Assembly (NCBI GenBank): GCA_963978905.1
Contig: OZ022257.1
Span: 51,974,873 to 52,038,872, forward strand
Direction of reading: 5' to 3'
Length of the DNA: 64,000 nucleotides
Source of the DNA: Trichostrongylus colubriformis
Taxonomy: Eukaryota; Nematoda; Chromadorea; Rhabditida; Trichostrongylidae
In this document: piece after piece, positions 1 to 10,700 of the stretch
How the letters are laid out: every line of letters begins with the position of its first letter
Numbering within the stretch: position 1 is the first letter of the stretch
The notes under the pieces: generated by a model
Seen by the model: the letters and a program-made list of their open reading frames with translations, nothing else
What the model was told of the DNA's origin: nothing
The model's database searches: none
Program-made: the position numbers and the translations under genes

Positions 1-1079
1 CTCACTCAGCGCTGGCTGTGCATAGCCCGTGTTCAGACCAGGACACAGGGAACCGGGTCAGGTTCAGAGCTCGCAGAGGTCACACCTGTTCGTGGCTAGA
101 CTTTTGCCGCGCTCGGTGACCTAATTAGGGTGTTCTGGCTTACAACCTGCTTACAAGGAGCTGTATGTAGCAATCGCCAATCGCGTCGCCAAGTATAATT
201 GTAGCTGACCAGATGACCCACTTCTCAAAAAAAAAGAAGATGACGTAGTGGTCTATCGTGCCTAACCGCAATAGCGAAGAGGATTTGGGGTCGTTGGATG
301 GGAATTTTGATCTGACAATGAGCATTGGCTAAAGTGCTCACCCTTACGAAAGCGCAGGACAAAAATCAACCGCTGGAGGATGATGCATCAATGGTTGAAA
401 GATGGTATATCCTTGAATATTGATCAACTTGCAGACTTCTAATACTGACTAGGCGACTACTGCGTAGGTGCAGGAAATGAAAGCGAATCCCCTCCCTCTT
501 GAGCTGCGGTTTGAGAATGATACCGTCAATCTCGAGCTAGTTTGGCCGCGGTCATACTCACCGCCGGCACGGCGTGGCTGCGTTCACAGGCAGCGAGGAA
601 GAGTGGCACGGGGGAGGTGCAGAGATAACGCAGGCAACCGGGCAGGGTGGCATAGGCGGAGACGCAGAGATACGCAGCCACGCCCTGCCGCCGGCACCGC
701 GAAGTGTGATCGCGGCCTTTGACAGCATTTTGTACATCAAAGAAGAAATCAGTCAAAAATACTCACCATATTGATGAACCCGTCTTCGAGCGATTCCTTA
801 AAAAATTGTTTGAAAGATTTCAGATATCAAGCTAAAAAGCTTGTTGGAGATGTATCGCTCAAATATCGAGGGAGTCGTATTGCACCATACTGAGTAGTGC
901 AAATTCACATTAACAGGTTGACGACCGCGCCGTTTATTCTTGTCCAGCAGGTGGAAACAAGCGTCTTTCTAACGCTCACCACACAGTACCGCACAGCTTC
1001 AACGGAGCATATCTTTTTCGGAAATTTCTAATTATCTTTTTTACGAGTTGAAAATGTGAAGTGATCTATAGGTGACATA
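1..1079. other. Non-coding flank with one small fold-back repeat
   Basis: I recognise no exon here. At about 546-716 there is a fold-back repeat: the left arm GGCACGGCGTGGCTGCG returns as CGCAGCCACGCCCTGCCG on the right. The same unit recurs near 45575-45765 (same orientation) and near 48480-48665 (opposite orientation), so it is a dispersed non-autonomous repeat. The rest shows nothing I can name. Confidence 0.5.
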
Positions 1080-1831
1080 TACAGGGGGTGCCAAAAAAAA
1101 AAAGTAATTTTGTCTCGTCCACTTTCACCCCACTTTAGTTGAACTACAGCAAATTCTGTTGAGGTATTCACATCCCCAGATTCAAGAGCAGACCTCACTC
1201 TATCACTATACTCCGTGGCAGCCTCCTGTACGAGCAGGAACGGGAGCGAGGAAAGAGTGAACAAGATGCGTCACCTCAACTGGGCAAAATCCGAAATTTC
1301 GTCGCCGTCGTTCACAACCTTGCTGACGTCCGTTTACTCTGGGTACCTAAGGGGATTCATACTGGGTGGTCTTCTTCAGGATCCCGTTTTTTCCGGGTTC
1401 CCAGCGCTCTTCGTTTCCAAGAGCCAAAACGTGCACTTACCACTGAAACCCCTCCGGAGGCGGATTTGGGCATGAAAATGATACTTCGGATCATAGCAGC
1501 CTTGTCCAAGCAGCAGGGGCTCTGTGACTTCCATGAACCGAAGGGCCAATCCTTAGGAAGCTTCCCACAAAAGACCTACCATGGAACCCGGCTCCACTGT
1601 TTTAAGGGGACCTTGATACCGTGGGTGCTCCGAAGCCCGACTGCGCCGCTTAAAGGTTCTATATTTTTGTGAAAATGAAAGTAGTGAGTCTCAGCTCGTT
1701 CCTGCTTTTAGAGGAACATTTCGGGAATATTTTGCCCCAATACTTTCATTTTTTTCGTTTCTCTATGTTTTGTATAATTGGGAGATGTGAGCCGTGGGCA
1801 AAATTACTTTTTTTTTTTGGCACCCCCTGTA
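1080..1831 (+). mobile_element. Non-autonomous Tc1/mariner-like element with CAGGGGGTGCC ends, copy 1
   Basis: The element is bounded by TA and has terminal inverted repeats of about 30 bp (CAGGGGGTGCCAAAAAAA, then a poly-A stretch and GTAATTTTG). A second copy lies at 43059-43806 in the opposite orientation and is closely similar over its whole length. The interior is unique rather than palindromic. Its short open frames run into the terminal repeat and resemble no transposase, so I treat it as non-coding. The TA duplication and short inverted ends suggest mobilisation by a Tc1/mariner-type enzyme (inference). Confidence 0.8.
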
Positions 1832-1957
1832 GGTACCATGACCATGCTGAAATTTGACAATATGTGTGCGGCCAATGAATTATTTTTTCTCAACTAGGGT
1901 ATTTCTAGTTATAATTGCTATTTAGGGCATAGTTTGATGATAATATCCCTCTCATAC

Positions 1958-2635
1958 TAGGTTGATCGAAAAGTTTTGACAGGGTTGACATTTTTTGTTG
2001 TTTTATTTTGCAACTCAGCAAACAATGCAAGCTAATCAACAATATAATAACCGTCGTTAGTCATAACATTGTCCCACCTACGGGCAGGTCAGCGATTCTC
2101 TTCTCCCAGAATTAAGAGGATTAGGGTCAAAGAAGTCACCGACCACTTGTCCAAGGTGGTCATAGTTCAAGAATTTTTTTCTTGCTAGGAAAGCCTTAGG
2201 GGGCCGGAACAAGCGGTAATCTGAAGGGGCAGTGTGGGGAATAGAACGGATGTGGAACCTTGTCCCAACCTAGCTCTTCCAATTTTTCACGGGTCCCTCA
2301 CATAGGTAAAGAGACCTGTGCAAAATTGGAGGAGCTAGGTTGGGACACGGTTCCACATGCACCCTATTCACCTGATACTGCCCCCTCAGATTACCACTTG
2401 TCCCGGCCCCTTGAGGCTTTCCTAGCAAAAAAAAAAATTCGTCACCTTGAACATGTGGTCGGTGATTTCTTTGACTCCTGATCCTCGTAATTCTGGGAGA
2501 AGAAAATCGCTAACCTGCTCTTTAGGTGGGACAATGTTAAAACTAACGATGGTTATTATATTGTTGATTAGCCAGCATTACTTGCTGAGTAATAGAAAAG
2601 AATCTCAACGCTATCAAACTTTCCGATCAACCTAA
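1958..2635. mobile_element. Palindromic mariner-derived element, lineage 1, copy 1
   Basis: TA-flanked element with ends GGTTGATCG and CGATCAACC. The two halves are inverted copies of each other (arms about 330 bp, centre near 2295). Each arm carries the C-terminal part of a mariner transposase read towards the end of its own arm. The right arm encodes GWDTVPHAPYSPDTAPSDYH, matching the family's YSPDLAPSDYHLF motif around the third catalytic Asp. No N-terminal half or first two catalytic Asp residues are present, so it cannot encode an active enzyme. It resembles the element at 23627-24358. Confidence 0.85.
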
Positions 2636-2689
2636 TATATGGAAGGCTTCGTCCTTTTGTCCCTACGTCCCTCAGTCTGTCACGAAATT

Positions 2690-3450
2690 AGGTATAACAT
2701 AAAAACAACCTGTGAGAGGACAAGCTTGGAATATGTAGAGCATGGGACAAGAAGTAAAGAGCACACGTGGACTAAGTCAAGCTCCTCCCACGATGGGCGG
2801 AGCGCGCGCTGAAATGTTACATTCGCAGACCGAAAATTGTTAATCGGGTTCCCATATGACCCAAACGCGGGAAGAAGATGCATTTAGGTCAACGTTGAGT
2901 TCCTGAAGTTCACGAAAGAACCCTGGGCACAGTGGGCGGAGCATTTGTGGTGGTGGACAGAGCTTGGATGTTACGTGAAAAAACAACCTATGGAAGTGGG
3001 GGTAAATTTGGGATGAACATTGTACAAGAAGTAAAGGGCACACATGATTCAAATATAACCCAAATGTGTGGGAATGAAATAAGGGAAATATGTGGGAAAA
3101 AGATAGATTAAGGTTAGGGAAGAGATCCTTATAGTAATGAAAAAGGCCTGGAAGAAATGGGCGGAGCGCACCCCGTGTGGGCGGTCATCACAACAAGATC
3201 ATATCTGGGTCACAACGCATCATTGAGACCAGGAAAAATTTGGTATAAATGAACAATGTCCGAGCTGTATTGAACACAATGGACGGACGTGATGTGGTAA
3301 TGGAATTCGAGTAATTTCATAGGAATTAGCGAATCCGATTGACCCAGTAACGCCCATGAAGTTACGCGCGCAGTAGTGTGCGCTAGCCCAACTGGTTTCA
3401 TGAACTAGCACTCTTTTTGTACTGTTTTCAGTGTGAACCCAAGAAGTTCG
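2690..3450 (+). repeat. Dispersed repeat with about 281-bp internal monomers, copy 1
   Basis: The stretch starting AAACAACCTGTGAGAGGACA at about 2701 recurs at about 2982, giving two degenerate monomers. The block continues to a segment with GCCCAACTGGTTTCATGA near 3390. The whole arrangement recurs in the same orientation at 59165-59860, inside an intron of gene 2. I see no coding signal and cannot assign a transposon class. Confidence 0.6.
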
Positions 3451-4656
3451 CATACTGCTAATCACTCACCCCACTGTATTTAATTATAGGTCATCAATTA
3501 AAAGCTATTCTCATGCACAACGATTCCAGATGCAATGTATAAGTATGAAGGGTACATAATATGAGAAAAATTTGACCGAGAATACGAAAAACGCTGAAAA
3601 ATTGGCTGTGGCACGACATCGTGTCACACGGTGTCAACGTGGTAATATGTTTCAGCATGAATAAAAGCTTCTTCCACACGGAGGATGAGGCCCAGCACTA
3701 AAAGCTCGTAGTGACTTTACGACAGGACTCGGGAAATACAAAAGTCAAAGTGACTGGAGGAATTGTATGAGACACGATCCATTGGGTCGAATTCTCACCC
3801 AGGAACCCATCAAAAGCCTTAAGCTTGCACAAAAAGACTTCAAAAAAAGTGAAGAAGACGGGAGTTCAAGAAAATCAGCGCAGTTCCCGATATCGATAGG
3901 CAAGGTTTCATCCAGGACAGCACTCATTTTACAAAAAACATGATGCTCTGTTGCTCTAGATACACGGAATGCATGATATACTCTGAATATTGAACAGAGA
4001 AGACCAAGCAACTTCTTCTTGAACATTATCAATGCAAAAAATTTTGCGCAAGTTGATATACAAAATGGCAGTCGAAAGCAGTATCTTAAGAACCCATGAA
4101 CAAACTAAATCGAGATTTGGCTGTAATCATTGTGGGCAGCCACTGTGTAATTTTGAAAACCTATAAATTTGTTGAAATTTAAGATGTCAGCTAGCCATGT
4201 TTTTCATAAACTCAAAGGGCAAACAAAAGTTGTATAGCCATAGAAGTACTGGAACAACTTCATTGGAGAGAGCGACACCCGCCGCGCCGCTCGTTGCGCG
4301 CGTTAATTCGACCTTGTGACCCCCACCCAGACCCTTGCCGTCTGCACCTACTTCCCGATGGGTAGTGGTTCAGAGGAGGTGAAACGAGTGGAGGGAAAGG
4401 GTTTTCTTATTTTGTTTCATTCTGTTTTTCTCTGTAGTTGCACTACTGAGCAACTCAACATTCGTATTTCACAATATGTCCACAATCTGTCGAATCTTCT
4501 CTTGAGGATGCCTTCAACGTGAAGGAGGTACCTAACCCAGTTCCATTCATTGCAGTATTAGGATTTTTTTCAAAGGAATAGGTACATCTCGAGAAGTCTC
4601 CAAATTCAATTTCTTCAATAGAATTCCGTTCATTTCTTTCAAAAAAATCGGCATAA
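3451..4656. other. Spacer downstream of gene 1
   Basis: No recognised gene. The stop codon of gene 1 is at 4657-4659 on the minus strand, so its 3' UTR should lie in the upper part of this interval. I find no clear AATAAA on the minus strand close by. Around 4270-4320 a GC-rich stretch resembles the arms of the repeats at 14780-15075 and 42115-42350. Confidence 0.4.
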
Positions 4657-4701
4657 TTATAAAGCACTTACCCCATCGCTCTCCTCAATCGTGGCACTAT
4701 T
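4657..4701 (-). CDS. Gene 1, last exon
   Basis: The acceptor TTTTCTTTTCAG precedes NSATIEESDGVSAL and a TAA stop, in the phase left by the exon at 6764-6982. A GTAAGT lies inside this exon (after ...EESDG), so a further downstream exon is possible. I chose the stop because no phase-compatible exon was convincing below it. Confidence 0.55.
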   Translation of the reverse strand, partial: NSATIEESDGVSAL

Positions 4702-7700
4702 CTGAAAAGAAAAGAGGTGAATTCGCCGAAGGAGAGACAACCAGTGCAAGCTGTTTCGACCAGCAATAAGGCCATTGCAAGAACAGCAACTATTGATAAG
4801 GTCAGCTCTTGTCAAAGGCAGCAGCAGGTGCAAGGCGGAAAGCAAGTAGGGTCATCATACACAGACTTTCAGCACAGTGAAAGGCACGCTCCAAACTTTT
4901 TTCGCGACGTGATGTGTACGAGCTGAGAACGCCATATTTGGTTGGGTCCTAAAGCGGAGACGGCGTCATACGTCTCATTTTGACCGTAATCGCTACAGGA
5001 CCCAACTAATACGTAGCCCCCAGCTCGAACTCATCGCATCGCGCGTGACTCTCTTGCCATAAGAGCACACACATCTTGGCACCTTTGCTTTCGTTTCATT
5101 GACCGACCAAAAGTGCGTCTGCTCCCTTCAAACGCACCTTCCACGCTCGCTACGAAAATTGAAGGCAGTGATAGAGGTGATTCAATTGTATTTATCATTT
5201 ATTCCAATCTTTGATACCGACCGGTGGACGTCTTCACCACAAAGACCCACGTTCAAACACCACTTTTTTTCAATCGAGACGGCTTTAATACGTTACGATA
5301 AGTAGAATTCTGCTATAATGCTCATGACTTCACAACTCAACCATTCCTCGGCAAAGTCAACCCTAACTAGGGAAGGTATTTTACTTCCCGTGGAACTTTG
5401 AAATGAGACCCGGGGGGATCGATAGAGCTTCGAACGCTGATTATAACTGTGGAAACCAAAATTGCTAAATGGCATCCTGAAGCGAGTTACGAGGGGTCAA
5501 AGTTTGCCTGTGACATCTCATTGGCGAGGCACTTTGCCATCAAACGGTTTGTCGAAATGGCCATTCGCGATGAGACATATACCACTGTACGCGCTTGTAA
5601 ATGCTGATCTCGAATCTGTATTCAGAATCTGTCAAACAATTACCTGAATGAAGCTATGGTTTTTCTGAAAAAAAGAGTAATACCATTTCATGATATGTTT
5701 GGGAGCCCATAGCGCACGAGCCATACGTTTTCACGCAAAACCAGTGTGGTTTTCGTGTTCAGGGGATCAAATTATCCTATGGCCAACACGAGAATTTGAA
5801 CAAATTTCGGAAAAATTGATGGGCTATTAGGTGGCAACCCATTTGACGAAGGAGTAGTCGTTAACCCTTGCCCTGCAAATGTTCTTATTTGGCGCTTGTT
5901 ACGTGCGGTTAGTGTGATGGGCAAGTGTGATAGGTATGTTTAGGTTATTTGTTGCAGGGTTTTATGTGGAAGGAAATTCAAAAACTCCTACTTAACCCCT
6001 GGCCACCCCTAATTTCCCGAAGTTGGGCCAAAAACTGGATTCGGCTGGAAATTTACAGAGAGGGGTAATTCGACAGCCCACGCGCGGGTATCATACAAGA
6101 AAACGTTTAGAACTGAAAGAAAAGCACTTACTGACAATGAAACACAAAATGCAAAAAAGCCGTAGCGGCTGGCAGCACAGCCGCAATCTCGCGCCTGCAG
6201 AACCGGAGCACTACCATTGAGCCACGGAGGCCATTATCGGTTTCGCGCTAGTCATGCAGATGACGAGGCGCCTCGCCATTGAGATGTCACAGGCAAGTCA
6301 CAGGCAAACTTTGACCCCTCGTAACTCGCTTCAGGATGCCATTTAACAATTTTGGTTTTCACAGTTATAATCAGCGTTCGAAGCGCTATCGATTTACCCG
6401 GGTCTCATTTCAAAGTTCCATGGGAATTAAAATACCTCCTCTAGTAAGAGGCAGACTTGTCAGTGGAGAAAAACCTTGTTGTAGACCCTCAGTTTTCATT
6501 TGAATCACTCACTTCAGACGTTTCTCTCTGCTCAAACTACCCCTACCCTTTCTTCAATTGAATCGTCGTAATGGAATGGCCTTGCGAGGCCCCAGGCCCA
6601 CATAGGACACACAACCTAGCACGACGTAGGTTATGTAATATCCATAGTCTACATCTCGTATCTTTTCATAAAACGACTTTTCATCGATCATAAAGGGCCT
6701 ACTCCCTCAGATCGAATGTGCGTTTAAGCCTATACATTAAAAAAACGCTATGTAAATGCTCACGTTTTCCTTGTTGTCATCCTTTGATTGACCTTTCATG
6801 TTACCTTCTTTAGAACGAATTTCTTCACCCGATAAAAGTTTATCGGCGCCTCCTTTGATGCGAATATCCTCCTTAGATTGTTTTGATTCTAGACTGCCGA
6901 GCTCCTTAGAATCAGCTCCTTTAATGCGAATATCCTCCTTAGATTGTTTTGATTCTAGACTGACGAGCTCCTTAGAATCAACCTAGAAATTTACACATTT
7001 ATTTAAACATAAAGCTGGCACAATTCATCGTTAGCCTGCTACACATAGACCGCAGTTACATCTTGCTAACACTTTACAGTTCGAGTGAAAATTTGCAGCG
7101 TTTCGATCCAACGAGTTTGCGATTCTGAGGCATGCAAATCAAAGATTCGCAGTTCCGCAATACATAGCAACAGTTTTATCATGAGCGCTAAAAACTTGCT
7201 GACCCTTCTCTGCAGCCATAATGCAAAGTATGGAGGGGCAATAAGGAGCGCTAATCGCTCAACACGCACTCGTTATTTAGGCTCATAGTATTATCGTGAA
7301 CCTTCCACGGATACTGGTCGTTTTCGAAAGTAGCTACTGGGACATAAAGGCGATTGGTAAAGATGAATTCAGAGGTGATGGGCGACAAGAAAGGAGGGGA
7401 AGCGAGTGTTCGTACACTAGAAAAATTGGATCCCTATTCTTCTCACTAAAAATGACGTTTTTTTTGATTAGTCTGAGCCATGTGGATCTGTGAAGTAGGG
7501 CAGTCATACGCATCATATGACGCGTCACTCGTGACAGAAGCATCAACAATGGGTCAGCCGCAGAGCACACGACGCGTGTGCAAGGCCAGAGCGCTCCTCC
7601 CATTGTATCACCGTGAAGAATCACTAGTGTTATTTTAAACTTCCTTTTTCTGAGTACTTAAAGACAACCCCCACCCCTCCCCCCCCCCCCCCCCGATATT

Positions 7701-10700
7701 CAGAGCAGTTCTTTTGCCCCAGCGGCCACATTTTCTATGATTATCCACATTACACCTTCACTGCCGCACAAGGGCAAGTCATTACAGCGCTATTATGGCT
7801 GCGCAAGCAGGAGCTGTTGACCGGCTACACCGCCATCTCAGCTCGTCGTCGTCTGAAGCACAGGCGGACCTACGAGGCAAAACGTTGATTAACAATTGCG
7901 ATAGTAAGGGATGAGACAGAAATTGCAAATATAGGGTCTGTGCAGAATAAATGGCCAAAACAGAACATTTTTTTTCAAAACGCCATAACTTCGCTCAGAC
8001 ACAACTTATTTGTCGAAATAAAAACCATTCGAATCTACACAACCTTGCCAACGATCTGGTGAAGAAAATATGCCATCATGATCAAATTCTGGATCGCAAA
8101 AATTAATGAAGTCAACGATGGCATTTTCAACATGCATCGTTTCGGCGAACTCCTTGTGATGCAGGTTTGCATCGAGAACCGAGAAAAAGTGGTAATCCGT
8201 CAGGAATAGGTCTGGGAAATAAGGGGGGTCAGGGAGCGTCTCGATCAGTTTCTGCCGGGTGACTTGCGAACTGTGAGGTTTTGCGTTGTTTTGCGCACCC
8301 AGTAAAAAATGATGCAGTTAGGCATCGAGCCTCTCCCTCACCCCGCTTATTCCCCAGACCTATCCTTGACGGATTACCTTTTTTCCGGGTTCTCGATGCA
8401 AACCTGCGGCAGAAAAATTATGCACGGTAAAATGCCATTCTTGACTTTACTGATTCTCGCAATCCAGAAATTTATCATGATAACATATTTTCTTCAACAG
8501 ATCGTTGGCGAAATTCTGTAGATTCGAATGGTTTCTATTTAAACAAGTTAACTTGTGTCTGAGCGAAGTCATGGCCAGTTATGTCTTGGCCATTTATTCT
8601 GCACAGACCTAATATTTTCGCTGAACATGCTGAGATATTTCTATTAGTCTGAGCCACGTGGCTCTGGGATGTAGGGCGGTCAAACGCATCACAGACGCAC
8701 TACTCATGATAGAAGCGTTAACGATGAGTTCTTAGCCCAGCGCATTACGTTGGATGATGGCAACATTAGCAGGGACGAACAAAGGTACCGTTGAGTAGAT
8801 ATCACCAGGCAGGATCATTTGAATGCCCATTTCTAACACAGTCTCGGGGTACAGCCTCCGTACAGGAGTTGATCAGATTGCCTTTTTGATGATTTTAGAA
8901 CTTTTGTTCGTTTTTATTCACTAATTAGTAAAGTTCACAAACTAAGGTATATGAAAGTAAATGCTTGCACTGACCTTATCTAGCGATGCGGTCGATTTGA
9001 CTGGTTGTAGTGCTAATTGTCGATCTTTCGGCTTCTCAACTTTTTTTGGTTTCGACTTATCCTCACGAACGAACTAAAAACGTTGTAAAAAGGTCCCAGC
9101 TTCTCTCTTAGTATAACCTCGGCGTTGATGTTGATACAATTTTCTCTACTATGCCAGCGAGATTCTTAGGTGGAACTTTTGTTGACGGTCTGACGTTTCG
9201 ACCAGACCGTCTTCCTTAAAGGCCTATATGTGGCTCAAGATTTGGGATTTTACCAGCTACACCACCAAACGCTTCATACCTTCAGTGGTTCTGATGGAAC
9301 ATAAGGGAAACCGCCGAAGAATCCCCCTGCGAGAGAGCAGAACTCACCCAGTCCATCACCGCAGCACGGAACGCCGCCACTCCGTGTCAGTTACTGTCAG
9401 TGAATGGGATTTGCCATGCTCATACATGTCCTCATACATATAGTATTATGAAGACATTCATTCTCATTCATCATATCATTAACTTGCAATGTGACGCAAA
9501 TAGCAAAAAGTCAGTGGTGATGGATGAGCACTCATTTCGGTTGATCATACTTGGATTTCGTGCAAAAATCACTTCAAGCACTTTTTCTGTTATGTTATTG
9601 AGGTTGTCAAGTGGAAGGTCAAAATGTTAGATCGTGAATAAAAATTCCACCTAACAATCTTGTTGGCATAACAGAAAAAGAATTGTAATCAACTTCAATG
9701 GCGAGGTTTTACGAAGACAGAAGTTGGAATTTGATAACTCAAGCACACTTCCAGTAGAAATCTCAGTCTCGCATGCCAGAATCCTGCACTTCACATCAAA
9801 GTCGAGCAAGATGCTCTTGAATACGTACTGCTAGTCTTCTTCCAGTACCCCCAATGTACATTGCGTTACATGTCTGACATTGATATATTTCCAATTTTGG
9901 CGCAATCCTCAGTTGTACCATATTGGCATGCACCACGATTCTGTTACGCAGTGCCTATCGTATAGCCTGTTTCGCACGAGTTGGCTTTTGATATTGCCAC
10001 ATCGTAATCCAGCTGTGCTCGAAGAAAGCATCTCTGAATTGCAGCAGTTATGTTTGAGATGAACAGTATGCACAGGGAAAAGTTTCATTTCGTTTCATTC
10101 AGAAGCGGTACCTTACGGTGCTCAGTGCATATTTTCCCACGAGTGCGCTTTATTCAGTCCGAAGGTCTCTATGGTTTCAAAGCACTTGTCCTGCATTTCG
10201 AACAGTGCGTGTAAAACATGATCATTTCGGACGTTAGTATAAGGCTAAGTAAAATCGAGTGACTCCATCACGCAACCTGTTTCCAGGAGTCAATGCGTAA
10301 CCGTTCGAGGAAGTTAGTCGTGTTGGTCAGATGTGAAGGAATTTTGGTCAACTAGCTCACAATACAGTTGAGAAACCATAAAATTTGATCGGATGGTCCG
10401 CTTACACAACATATTATCAGTCGTATCTTGAAAGTGTCCGCTGACATTGATAGCACAACCGCAGGAGCAAGTTAGAAGGTTTTCACCAGGCTATAGAAGG
10501 CAGGACGATCCGGATTATCAAGGCTTAATCTACTGAGAAACAACTTGCCGAGGCCCGCGAACTGTCCTTAAAGGAATCGTCCACGGAAAATGAGTTTTTG
10601 TGTTACCCATATATTTATGTTGTATTTGCTCAATGTTGGCCTCATGCAAAATTTCATGCGAAAAAATGTGAATCTGGCTGAGATACAGCACCACAAAGTG

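Noticed and set aside
1215..1857. Open frames inside the 1080-1831 element
   Set aside because: They run into the terminal repeats and show no transposase motif.
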